A DNA stretch of 58,246 nucleotides from Alphaproteobacteria bacterium (GTDB lineage: Bacteria; Pseudomonadota; Alphaproteobacteria; Bin65): contig JAJFFJ010000056.1 in NCBI GenBank assembly GCA_021776685.1, forward strand, positions 1 to 58,246, given 5' to 3'. The notes beneath the pieces are model-generated. The model saw only the letters and a program-made list of their open reading frames with translations. It did not search any database and had not been told where the DNA came from. Shown in pieces: positions 9,116-15,550 of the stretch; the stretch's first letter is position 1, and each line of letters starts with the position of its first letter. The translations under genes were made by a program, and so were the position numbers.

Positions 9116-9379
9116 GCCAAATGGTGTGTTTCGACCGATAGTCGCCGGTGAATCTTGTGGATTGCGGGGAGAAGCTACAGATTTTCGGCTAACCGGCTTT
9201 ATGGAAACGAAATTAGGGTGGCTGCGATCGCGGCGGGCGTGGATAACACCGTTGCCAACCCGGTGGACAGCACCACATCTATCACGACAGCGCCGATTGG
9301 GCGCTTGCAGGCGAGAGAAACCTTCCGGCATGTTCAACCTACGAGGCTCGCCGCTGAAGCACCGCCCAGAAGGCGCCCG

Positions 9380-10513
9380 ATGACCGCTCTGCGTTCTCCT
9401 CCCAAACCCGCAACGCGAGCGACGGGCATCCTCCCAGCGCAGGCCCTGCTGCGTGCCGTCAAGGCGGGACAGATCGCGTCAAGGGCGCCGATCGACGACC
9501 CCCAGGTTCAGCCGGCGAGCCTCGACCTCAGACTAGGCGATGTGGCTTACCGGGTACGGGCAAGTTTCCTGCCCGGCCCCGGCGCCACGGTCGAAGACAA
9601 AGTTGACCTCTACGGCCAGTATGAAATTGACCTGCGCGACGGCGCCGTTCTGGAGCGGGGTGGCGTCTATATTGTGCCGTTACAGGAGGCCCTCGACCTG
9701 CCGGAAGATCTGTCCGCCATTGCCAATCCCAAGAGTTCAACCGGGCGGCTCGACATCTTCACCCGGCTGATTACCAACAACTCCGCCGAATTCGACACGG
9801 TGCGCGCCGGCTACCAGGGCGGTCTCTATGCGGAAATCTCTCCCCGCACCTTCTCCATCAAGGTGCGCACGGGCACCCGCCTCAGCCAGCTTCGCATCCG
9901 CCGCGGATCACCAAGGCCCAGCGATGCCGCGCTCAAGCGCCTGCATGAACGTGACCCACTGGTAGACCGCGCGCCGGACGAAACCAACATCACCGAGGGT
10001 AAGCTGGGGGTCAGCATCGACCTCTCTGGCGATCCAGCCACCGGCCTGGTTGGCTATCGCGCCAAACGGGATGCTGGCGTCATCGACTATGACCAGCCGG
10101 GCGCCTACGACCCATTTGAATTCTGGGAACCGATCTACACCCGCAAAACCAAGTCGATCGTGCTCAATCTGGATGACTTCTACATCCTCGCATCCAAAGA
10201 GGCGATTTCCGTGCCGCCGGACCATGCAGCAGAGATGGTCGCCTACGACACCATGGTCGGCGAATTTCGCGTCCACTATGCGGGCTTTTTCGACCCCGGA
10301 TTCGGTCACCGAGAATTTGGCGGCGAAGGCAGCCGGGCTGTGCTGGAAGTGCGCCCCCACGAAGTGCCGTTCATGGTCGAAGATGGACAACTTGTGGGCA
10401 AACTGATCTACGAGCGGATGACAGAGATACCCGACCGCCTCTATGGTCAGGATCTCGGATCCAATTACCAGGCTCAGGGCCTGCGGTTGTCAAAGCACTT
10501 CCGGCAGGATTGA
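9380..10513 (+). CDS. dcd: 2'-deoxycytidine 5'-triphosphate deaminase, long two-domain form
   Basis: 377 residues, about twice the length of E. coli Dcd (~190). The alphaproteobacterial type carries two dUTPase-fold domains in tandem. Domain 1 has QPASLDLRLGDVAYRV and NPKSSTGRLDIFTRLITN, with S-S-T-G-R matching the Dcd active-site serine/arginine segment. Domain 2 repeats the fold with FRVHYAGFFDPGFGH and VPFMVEDGQLVGKLIYERM. It makes dUTP for thymidylate synthesis. Start ATG 9380 gives MTALRSPP; the upstream open frame covers the 264-base gap 9116-9379, in which I see nothing coding. Confidence 0.9.
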   Translation: MTALRSPPKPATRATGILPAQALLRAVKAGQIASRAPIDDPQVQPASLDLRLGDVAYRVRASFLPGPGATVEDKVDLYGQYEIDLRDGAVLERGGVYIVPLQEALDLPEDLSAIANPKSSTGRLDIFTRLITNNSAEFDTVRAGYQGGLYAEISPRTFSIKVRTGTRLSQLRIRRGSPRPSDAALKRLHERDPLVDRAPDETNITEGKLGVSIDLSGDPATGLVGYRAKRDAGVIDYDQPGAYDPFEFWEPIYTRKTKSIVLNLDDFYILASKEAISVPPDHAAEMVAYDTMVGEFRVHYAGFFDPGFGHREFGGEGSRAVLEVRPHEVPFMVEDGQLVGKLIYERMTEIPDRLYGQDLGSNYQAQGLRLSKHFRQD

Positions 10514-10540
10514 CGGGCCACCGCCGAAAAGGCCCTTTCC

Positions 10541-11389
10541 ATGACCGTCACCGATGAAGGCCATCTGGCGCTGTTCTGCGACTTCGAGAACATCGCGCTG
10601 GGCGTGCGTGACGCCAAATACGCCAAATTCGACATCAAACCGGTTCTTGAGCGGTTACTGCTGCGCGGCAGCATTGTAACGAAAAAAGCCTATTGCGACT
10701 GGGAGCGTTACAAGGATTTCAAGCGCACCATGCATGAGGCGGCGTTCGAGCTGATCGACATCCCCCATGTGCGTCAGGCGGGCAAGAATTCTGCCGATAT
10801 CCGCATGGTCGTGGATGCGCTCGACCTCTGCTACACGAAGGAGCATATCGACACCTTCGTGATCATCTCAGGGGACTCGGACTTCTCGCCGCTGGTCTCA
10901 AAGCTGCGCGAGAACGCGAAGACCGTAATCGGCGTTGGCGTAAAGAATTCCACGTCCGACCTGCTGATGAGCAACTGCGACGAGTTCATCTTCTACGACG
11001 ATTTGGTACGTGCAGAGGAAGCGCGTCAGAAACAGCCGGCACGCCAGGCCAAAAGCAGCAACCGAACCAAAAAACCGGCAGCCGCCAAGAAGGCGCCTGC
11101 GGATTCTGCCAGCGCAAAAGACAAAGATGCCCTGCTGCAGGAAGGCATCGACCTGGTGCTGACCACGGTGGAGGCGCTTCAGGCGGACAAGGGTGACACC
11201 GCGCTCATGTGGGGCTCGATGGTCAAACAGACCCTGAAGCGCCGCAAGCCGGGGTTCGACGAGTCCTATTATGGCTACAGGTCTTTCAGCGACCTGCTGG
11301 AGGAAGCCGAGGACCGCGGGTATCTGGACCTGGAACTGGACGAAAAATCCGGCGGCTACGTCATCCGCAAGCTGCATCCAGAAGAGTAG
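10541..11389 (+). CDS. NYN (PIN-like nuclease) domain protein with C-terminal OST-HTH/LOTUS domain
   Basis: 282 residues. The N-terminal NYN/LabA-like domain begins LALFCDFENIALGV. Its acidic residues D14, D95-region (SADIRMVVDALDL) and D113-region (FVIISGDSDFSPLV) fit the metal-binding set of PIN-like nucleases. A Lys/Ala-rich linker (about residues 165-200) leads to a LOTUS/OST-HTH winged helix at about 205-280 (WGSMVKQTLKRRKPGFDESYYGYRSFSDLLEEAEDRGYLDLE). LOTUS domains bind RNA, so an RNA-directed nuclease is likely; this is family knowledge, not shown here. It converges with the small-RNA array that starts 18 bases after its stop. Confidence 0.9.
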   Translation: MTVTDEGHLALFCDFENIALGVRDAKYAKFDIKPVLERLLLRGSIVTKKAYCDWERYKDFKRTMHEAAFELIDIPHVRQAGKNSADIRMVVDALDLCYTKEHIDTFVIISGDSDFSPLVSKLRENAKTVIGVGVKNSTSDLLMSNCDEFIFYDDLVRAEEARQKQPARQAKSSNRTKKPAAAKKAPADSASAKDKDALLQEGIDLVLTTVEALQADKGDTALMWGSMVKQTLKRRKPGFDESYYGYRSFSDLLEEAEDRGYLDLELDEKSGGYVIRKLHPEE

Positions 11390-11406
11390 CCGGCGAGAAA
11401 TCCGGC

Positions 11407-11439
11407 AAAAAAAGCCCCGCCGGAGGGAACCGGCAGGGC
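11407..11439 (-). terminator. Rho-independent terminator of sRNA unit 1
   Basis: On the minus strand a 10-bp stem (11439-11430 with 11423-11414) and a 6-base loop are followed by seven T residues (11413-11407). One C-A position on the plus strand becomes a G-U wobble in the RNA, so the stem is kept. Confidence 0.8.
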
Positions 11440-11490
11440 TGAAGGCTCGGGGAGATCCAACAGGATCGGGAGACGGCTGTGTAAACAGCC
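11407..11490 (-). ncRNA. Predicted small RNA, array unit 1
   Basis: About 84 nt, read leftward from a predicted +1 at 11490. From 5' to 3': hairpin GGCUGU-UUAC-ACAGCC (11490-11475), single-stranded GUCUCCC (11474-11468), hairpin GAUCC-UGUU-GGAUC (11467-11454), UCUCCCC overlapping its end (11455-11449), then a terminator hairpin and a T-run ending at 11407. The body is identical to unit 2 apart from the terminator stem, where a G-U pair replaces G-C. No open reading frame fits. The CUCCC motifs could pair with Shine-Dalgarno sequences. Not matched to any named family from memory. Confidence 0.72.
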
Positions 11491-11540
11491 ACCCACACCC
11501 TAGCCCTGTGACGGGGCGCAAACTGTGATGGCCGTCACAC
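11414..11540 (-). repeat. Near-identical 127-bp repeat, copy 1 (sRNA unit 1 with its promoter)
   Basis: Copy 2 is at 11637-11763. The two differ at about four positions: the first base, one base in the terminator stem and two bases between the palindrome and the -10. The repeat covers terminator, RNA body, -10 and activator site, so duplication copied a whole transcription unit. The ~96 bases between copies are AT-richer and unrelated. Confidence 0.92.
11497..11539 (-). promoter_or_regulatory. CRP-type site and -10 element of sRNA unit 1
   Basis: Palindrome TGTGACGGCCATCACA on the minus strand (11539-11524) matches the CRP consensus TGTGA-N6-TCACA. It is followed by 21 bases and TAGGGT (11502-11497). 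If TAGGGT is the -10, the palindrome centre is at -41.5, the position of class II CRP activation. A further GTCACA half-site lies between them (about 11513-11508). Confidence 0.68.
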
Positions 11541-11629
11541 CTTGCCAAATAAAATTGAAAACCCCGAATATCCGCCGAATTTGAGCGCAGAGGCGCCTGA
11601 TTATGGGCAATTCATGTCCGCCCACGCCC

Positions 11630-11661
11630 AAAAAAAACCCCGCCGGAGGGAACCGGCGGGG
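11630..11661 (-). terminator. Rho-independent terminator of sRNA unit 2
   Basis: Stem CCCCGCCGG (minus strand, 11661-11653) pairs with CCGGCGGGG (11646-11638) around a 6-base loop. Eight T residues follow on the minus strand (11637-11630). Confidence 0.85.
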
Positions 11662-11713
11662 CTGAAGGCTCGGGGAGATCCAACAGGATCGGGAGACGGC
11701 TGTGTAAACAGCC
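11630..11713 (-). ncRNA. Predicted small RNA, array unit 2
   Basis: About 84 nt from a predicted +1 at 11713, read leftward, with the same plan as unit 1. A 5' hairpin GGCUGU-UUAC-ACAGCC starts exactly at +1. Then come GUCUCCC, a GAUCC-UGUU-GGAUC hairpin, UCUCCCC and a perfect 9-bp GC terminator stem with an eight-T run. Near-identity to unit 1 over 127 bases suggests a recent duplication or gene conversion. It lies in an otherwise gene-free stretch on both strands. Confidence 0.74.
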
Positions 11714-11763
11714 ACCCACACCCTAGCCCTGTGACGGCCCGCAAACTGTGATGGCCGTCACAC
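11637..11763 (-). repeat. Near-identical 127-bp repeat, copy 2 (sRNA unit 2 with its promoter)
   Basis: Partner of 11414-11540, with about four differences in 127 bases. No target-site duplication or transposase accompanies it, so a tandem duplication is more likely than an inserted element. Confidence 0.92.
11720..11762 (-). promoter_or_regulatory. CRP-type site and -10 element of sRNA unit 2
   Basis: Palindrome TGTGACGGCCATCACA (11762-11747, minus strand), 21 bases, then TAGGGT (11725-11720). The spacing is identical to units 1, 3 and 4. The predicted +1 at 11713 is the first G of the conserved hairpin. Confidence 0.7.
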
Positions 11764-11777
11764 ATTGGAAAATAAAT

Positions 11778-11811
11778 AAAAAAGACCCCGCCGGCGCGAT
11801 GGCCGGCGGGG
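11778..11811 (-). terminator. Rho-independent terminator of sRNA unit 3
   Basis: A perfect 10-bp stem (11811-11802 with 11795-11786, minus strand) with a 6-base loop is followed by TC and six T residues ending at 11778. Confidence 0.83.
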
Positions 11812-11863
11812 CAAGTTCCGGGGGAGGATCCAAACGGATCGGGAGACGGCTGAATGATCAGCC
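11778..11863 (-). ncRNA. Predicted small RNA, array unit 3 (diverged)
   Basis: About 86 nt from a predicted +1 at 11863. The 5' hairpin is GGCUGA-UCAU-UCAGCC. Against units 1 and 2 a U-A pair has become A-U and the loop has changed, so pairing is kept by a double change. GUCUCCC and a GAUCC-GUUU-GGAUC hairpin are kept, and CUCCCCC follows. The terminator stem is a different, longer GC stem (10 bp, loop changed), also preserved. Conserved structure with altered sequence is strong evidence for a functional RNA. Confidence 0.74.
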
Positions 11864-11869
11864 ATGCAC

Positions 11870-11912
11870 ACCCTACCAAGATGCAGCCCGGCCTTCAGTG
11901 ACCCGGCGCACA
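11870..11912 (-). promoter_or_regulatory. Degenerate CRP-type site and -10 element of sRNA unit 3
   Basis: Minus strand TGTGCGCCGGGTCACT (11912-11897) matches 8 of 10 positions of TGTGA-N6-TCACA. Exactly 21 bases later comes TAGGGT (11875-11870). The site is weaker than in the other units, but the geometry is the same. Confidence 0.58.
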
Positions 11913-11935
11913 CAGGTTGATTTTTTCTGAAGGCC
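11890..11935. repeat. 9-bp inverted repeat flanking the unit 3 activator site
   Basis: GGCCTTCAG at 11890-11898 and CTGAAGGCC at 11927-11935 are perfect inverted repeats 28 bases apart. They bracket the degenerate CRP-type site. They may be a second operator, a cruciform or chance; units 1, 2 and 4 lack them. Confidence 0.6.
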
Positions 11936-11949
11936 CACAGGATCCAGGC

Positions 11950-11980
11950 AAAAAGAAACCCCCGCTCGATTGAGCGGGGG
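11950..11980 (-). terminator. Rho-independent terminator of sRNA unit 4 and probably of the thiolase gene
   Basis: The 9-bp stem CCCCCGCTC/GAGCGGGGG (minus strand, 11980-11972 with 11967-11959) has a 4-base loop. It is followed by TTTC and five T residues ending at 11950. Confidence 0.85.
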
Positions 11981-12009
11981 TAAGGGAGATATGAGGTTCC
12001 AATTGAGGT
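11950..12009 (-). ncRNA. Predicted small RNA, array unit 4 (short, divergent)
   Basis: About 60 nt from a predicted +1 at 12009. The promoter plan is that of units 1-3, but the RNA body differs: the 5' GGCUG hairpin is missing. The AUCUCCCUU motif (11990-11982) is kept ahead of a 9-bp GC terminator stem with a TTTCTTTTT tail. It lies 84 bases after the stop of the thiolase gene on the same strand, with no other terminator between. It can therefore also act as the 3' end of the thiolase mRNA. Least certain of the four as an independent RNA. Confidence 0.58.
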
Positions 12010-12015
12010 GAGCCA

Positions 12016-12058
12016 AACCTACCCCCTTCGCGCCTCCTGAACTGTGACGGCCGTCACA
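12016..12058 (-). promoter_or_regulatory. Perfect CRP-type palindrome and -10 element of sRNA unit 4
   Basis: TGTGACGGCCGTCACA (12058-12043) is a perfect 16-bp palindrome. Exactly 21 bases later comes TAGGTT (12021-12016). The spacing repeats that of the other three units although the sequence between is unrelated. Confidence 0.68.
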
Positions 12059-12093
12059 CCTGAGCGACTATTTTCAACTGCGTTCCAGCCGGA

Positions 12094-13299
12094 TCAGACT
12101 TTCTCAAGCACCATGGAAATGCCCTGCCCTACGCCGATACACATGGTGCAAAGCGCATAGCGGCCGCCACGCTCCTGCAGCTCTCGGGCCGCCGTTGTCA
12201 CCAGGCGGGCACCGGACATCCCCAACGGATGGCCGAGAGCGATTGCGCCGCCGTTGGGATTCACATGCTCGGCATCGTCCGGCACACCCAACATGCGAAG
12301 AACCGCCAGGCCCTGCGCGGCGAACGCCTCGTTCAGCTCGATCACATCCATATCGCCGATTGTGAGGCCGAGTCTGTCGAGCAGCTTCTCCGACGCCGGC
12401 GCCGGGCCGATCCCCATGATCCGCGGCGCGACACCTGCGGTCCCTGCCCCCAGTACCCGCGCCATCGGCGTCAGGCCATGTTTTTCGACAGCGGCGGCTG
12501 ACGCCACAAACATCGCCGCCGCGCCATCATTGACGCCGGAGGCGTTGCCCGCAGTCACCGTGCCGCCGTCACGGAAGGGCGTGCCCAATTTTGCCAGCTT
12601 GTCGATAGTGGTATCGCCTCGGGGGTGCTCATCCGTGTCGACCACCACCGGATCGCCGCGCCGCTGCGGCACGCTGACGGCCACGATCTCCTTCGCCAGG
12701 CGCCCGTTTTCCTGGGCGGCCACGGCCCGTAATTGGCTCCTCAGCGCGAACTGGTCCTGATCTTCCCGGGACACCTGGAATTCCTCGGCCACATTCTCAG
12801 CCGTTTCGGGCATTGAGTCAGTGCCATACTGCTGCTTCATCATCTTGTTGACGAAGCGCCAGCCGATGGTCGTGTCGTGGATCTCCGCATTGCGGCTGAA
12901 GGCCGCCTCCGCCTTGCCCATGACGAAAGGCGCCCGTGACATGCTTTCCACACCGCCCGCGATTGTCAGTTCCGCGTCACCCGCTTTCACCGCATGGGCG
13001 CAATTGGCAACTGCATTCATGCCCGAGCCACAAAGACGATTGACCGTCGCCCCCGGCACCTGCTCCGGCAGCCCCGCTAGCAACAAAGACATTCGAGCCA
13101 CATTGCGATTGTCTTCGCCTGCCTGGTTCGCACAGCCATAGACAAGGTCGTCGATGTCTGCTGCCGAAACCTGGGGGTTGCGCGCGATGAGTTCGCGAAT
13201 CGGTACTGCGCCAAGGTCGTCTGCCCGTACTCCGCTGAGCGCGCCGCCATACCGTCCGATGGGCGTGCGGATCGGATCACAGATAAAGGCGTCGGACAT
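12094..13299 (-). CDS. Thiolase, 3-oxoadipyl-CoA thiolase type (PaaJ/PcaF-like)
   Basis: 401 residues, the usual length for PaaJ/PcaF. Acyl-enzyme Cys lies in NRLCGSGMNAV near residue 90. The C-terminal NEAFAAQ, GGAIALGHPLGMSGAR and CTMCIGVGQG motifs supply the catalytic His and second Cys. The segment YGCANQAGEDNRNVARM is typical of the oxoadipyl-CoA branch. It would cleave 3-oxoadipyl-CoA to succinyl-CoA and acetyl-CoA. PaaI-, PaaH- and PaaG-type genes within 7 kb support a role in aromatic ring degradation, though a general acetyl-CoA acyltransferase is possible. AAGGAA precedes the ATG. Confidence 0.9.
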   Translation of the reverse strand: MSDAFICDPIRTPIGRYGGALSGVRADDLGAVPIRELIARNPQVSAADIDDLVYGCANQAGEDNRNVARMSLLLAGLPEQVPGATVNRLCGSGMNAVANCAHAVKAGDAELTIAGGVESMSRAPFVMGKAEAAFSRNAEIHDTTIGWRFVNKMMKQQYGTDSMPETAENVAEEFQVSREDQDQFALRSQLRAVAAQENGRLAKEIVAVSVPQRRGDPVVVDTDEHPRGDTTIDKLAKLGTPFRDGGTVTAGNASGVNDGAAAMFVASAAAVEKHGLTPMARVLGAGTAGVAPRIMGIGPAPASEKLLDRLGLTIGDMDVIELNEAFAAQGLAVLRMLGVPDDAEHVNPNGGAIALGHPLGMSGARLVTTAARELQERGGRYALCTMCIGVGQGISMVLEKV

Positions 13300-13644
13300 C
13301 GGACAAGTTCCTTCTGGAGGCAGAGTGAAAAAAATTGGTCAGCTACACAATATTCCCCGCCCTGGCCCTTGCGGCAATGGGGCGGCTCGACGCCCCCGAA
13401 GCTCTGGTCGCCTTGATCTAATCCCAGATAGCGCAAAACCCCGAGATTTCTTTGATAGGTGACAAATCAAACGTTTCAACTTGGCGATAACTGTCAAACA
13501 ACCCTGCCTTTGATGGACAAAGCCAGGGATCGCGATTGGGTGAGCCACCTCTGATTCTCAAAGGCGCCTTATAGGCTCGACCCAATACTGACCCCACACA
13601 GCGCGCTTGGGGAAAACGCGCAAATCCAATTTGAAGGTGGGGAA
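13300..13644. other. 345-base non-coding spacer between the divergent thiolase and secreted-protein genes
   Basis: It is AT-richer around 13440-13500. Small open frames here have no ribosome binding site or recognisable motif. A candidate leftward promoter is listed separately; no CRP-type palindrome or hairpin terminator was found in it. Confidence 0.6.
13452..13479 (-). promoter_or_regulatory. Candidate sigma-70-type promoter for the thiolase gene
   Basis: Minus strand TTGAAA (13479-13474), 16 bases, TATCAA (13457-13452). This would give a leader of about 145 nt. It lies in the AT-rich part of the spacer; weak evidence alone. Confidence 0.3.
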
Positions 13645-14133
13645 ATGATTAGACTGGATTACGGCTTTATCTTGTTCGGCGTTCTTGTGCTGATGGTGGT
13701 TTCCGTCAACGAAGGTCTGCGTGCAGATCCTGCGAGGCTCGGCGCGACCGCCACCGGCCAGGTGCGTATCTCTCTGGTCGTGCCGCCAAAATCTCAGCGC
13801 TTGCAACGGACGGAAGCATCAACACCAACTCTGACCGCGGCATCGAACAAGTCGGTTACAGTCGGGCTCAACGACCGGCCGGTCTATTGTTTGCAGGTAC
13901 CGTCTGCTGGATTTCGGGTGGGCTTTGTCAGCGCGACGCACCAGGATGGTCTCTATCTCAGCGGTCGCGCAGGCAGGGTCGCCTATCGACCCACTTACCG
14001 TCACCTGCCTGCCTCCGGCCAATGCCGTGGACAACGGGGCGAGGTTCGGTTGAACGTCAGATCCGGGGGACGCCGGCAACTGGAGGAGGCGCCCCATGCC
14101 GACGTTCTCGTGATGGTGGTTCAGCCAAATTGA
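13645..14133 (+). CDS. Hypothetical small exported protein
   Basis: 162 residues starting MIRLDYGFILFGVLVLMVVSVNEGLRA, a short basic start followed by a hydrophobic stretch that fits a signal peptide or membrane anchor. GGTGGGGAA precedes the ATG. The mature part is beta-rich and basic and contains two Cys (CLQVPSAGFRVGF and SGQCRGQRG) that might form a disulfide. It ends with VLVMVVQPN. No family is recognised. It converges with the regulator gene ending at 14168. Confidence 0.6.
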   Translation: MIRLDYGFILFGVLVLMVVSVNEGLRADPARLGATATGQVRISLVVPPKSQRLQRTEASTPTLTAASNKSVTVGLNDRPVYCLQVPSAGFRVGFVSATHQDGLYLSGRAGRVAYRPTYRHLPASGQCRGQRGEVRLNVRSGGRRQLEEAPHADVLVMVVQPN

Positions 14134-14167
14134 CCGGCAGTTTCGATTGATCCGGGGCTGAACGGTT

Positions 14168-15550
14168 CTAGTCGAATGATAGTTTCGAGGCCGGTGTTTC
14201 CGGCGCAGGATCGACATGGGCGATCAGGTAATCCAGAACCCTCAGGAATGTGCGCAGGTCCTCTGTCGGCAATTCATCGATCATTTCGTCGTTCCGGCGG
14301 CGCAGCACAGGATAGATCTCTTCCCACTTGTCCTCGCCCGCTTCCGTCAGCGTCAGCCACGAAATCCGCCGGTCATGCCGATCCGTAAACTTGTCGACCA
14401 GGCCGTCCTTTTTCAACTTGGTCAGTGTGCGGCTGACCTGCGCCCGGTCCATGAGCGTCTTTTCCGCCGTATCCGAGATCGTCTGCATCCCGTCCTGGCC
14501 CAGCGTTGCGATAATACGCAACTCGGGAACTGACACGTCGAGATTATGCTGCAGCGTTTCGAGCATATTACGCCCGAGCATCAGAGCCACGCGCTGCAGG
14601 CGGTGGCCGATAAACGACTGGTACCGGGGCCGAACGCGCCACTTTCGGCGCTCGCCCGGGGTGGCCTCGGTCTCCTCCGCAGCGCGCAGAACGCCGGTCC
14701 GAAACGCCTCCAGATACGGCGCGATGCCTTTCAGGAAACTTTCGTCATCCTCTGTGGGGAGAAGCGCGAGCGAGGCAGCGACCTGAACATCAAGCCGGCA
14801 TTCGATGATGCGCAACATATGCTCTGGTCTGCGCCCCATGTTCACCGAAAGGCCAGCCCGTACCTTGCGGAGCATCGGGGCCAGCGCCATGCAAAACTTG
14901 GTGTCATCAGTGGTGGCTTCGGTGGCAATGAAATTCTCGATGGAGATCGGCGCGCCTTCGACTTCCAATCGGATTTGCAGCGACTCGGTGGGCCCGGCAT
15001 CTGATTGCTTTCGGCTGGCACGAACAGGTACGTGGTCCGGCAGGGCATCATCGTTTTGCTGAAGTTCGTCGCCCCAATAGATAATTCCAAGGAGCACTTC
15101 GTTGCCGTCGTCGTCGACAACCGGGACCAGGACGCGCTCGGTGACTTGCTCCGTCGCGCCGCACGGGGATAATTCAGCTTGCTGAAAGCTGGGGAGTCCC
15201 TCGATCAGGGCCGTGCTGAACATGGCCCGGGACAAGTCTATCCGATGGGAGGGAAATACGTCTTCAATCAGCTTTCCCGCAATTTCCCGCTGCCAGACTT
15301 CCGTGTGCCTGGCGCCATGCTCGCGCATGCGAAATGTGGGATGCCCTTCGGGCGAAACAGCCCGTTCAATAAGATAGTAGCGTTCAAGGAAATCATCTGG
15401 CGCGAGCGCAAGGATCTCCGACAAGGTCGGCAGCGCATTGCTCGACTCGTAGCAATTGTACCACAACGCGGTGAACGCCGAGATACGCGGGTCTATATCT
15501 GCCCGGCCAAGAAACTCGAGTATCTCGTCGCGATTAAGTTGCGACGCCAT
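14168..15550 (-). CDS. MarR-family winged-helix regulator with long N-terminal PAS-like sensor region
   Basis: 460 residues, about three times a normal MarR protein. Residues ~310-445 form the MarR part: dimer helix YQSFIGHRLQRVALMLGRNML, recognition helix DRAQVSRTLTKLKKDGL near 368-385 and wing DRHDRRISWLTLT near 390-402. Residues ~20-165 look like a PAS-type domain (PTLSEILALAPDDFLERYYLIER...WQREIAGKLIEDVFP...VLVPVVDDDGNEVLLGIIYWG). A middle region (~190-300) is of unknown fold. It lies among phenylacetate-type genes and may sense an aromatic acyl-CoA or acid; that is inference. Upstream is the AT-rich spacer 15551-15770. Confidence 0.78.
   Translation of the reverse strand: MASQLNRDEILEFLGRADIDPRISAFTALWYNCYESSNALPTLSEILALAPDDFLERYYLIERAVSPEGHPTFRMREHGARHTEVWQREIAGKLIEDVFPSHRIDLSRAMFSTALIEGLPSFQQAELSPCGATEQVTERVLVPVVDDDGNEVLLGIIYWGDELQQNDDALPDHVPVRASRKQSDAGPTESLQIRLEVEGAPISIENFIATEATTDDTKFCMALAPMLRKVRAGLSVNMGRRPEHMLRIIECRLDVQVAASLALLPTEDDESFLKGIAPYLEAFRTGVLRAAEETEATPGERRKWRVRPRYQSFIGHRLQRVALMLGRNMLETLQHNLDVSVPELRIIATLGQDGMQTISDTAEKTLMDRAQVSRTLTKLKKDGLVDKFTDRHDRRISWLTLTEAGEDKWEEIYPVLRRRNDEMIDELPTEDLRTFLRVLDYLIAHVDPAPETPASKLSFD

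Noticed and set aside
7799-9337. 512-codon open frame on the minus strand
   Set aside because: Antisense to the ferredoxin reductase-like gene, whose FAD and NAD motifs are intact.
11542-11751. 69-codon open frame across units 1-2 on the plus strand
   Set aside because: It crosses terminators and activator sites, has no ribosome binding site and exists only because the repeats lack stops in that frame.
11407-12058. Repeats considered as a CRISPR array
   Set aside because: Units are about 84-127 bases with internal promoter and terminator structure and unequal spacing, with no short repeat/spacer pattern and no cas genes.
11407-12058. Repeats considered as REP/IS remnants
   Set aside because: No transposase, no terminal inverted repeats and no target duplications. 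All units lie on one strand with ordered promoter elements.
13339-13548. Small minus-strand open frames in the thiolase spacer
   Set aside because: No ribosome binding site or domain; they overlap the AT-rich likely promoter.
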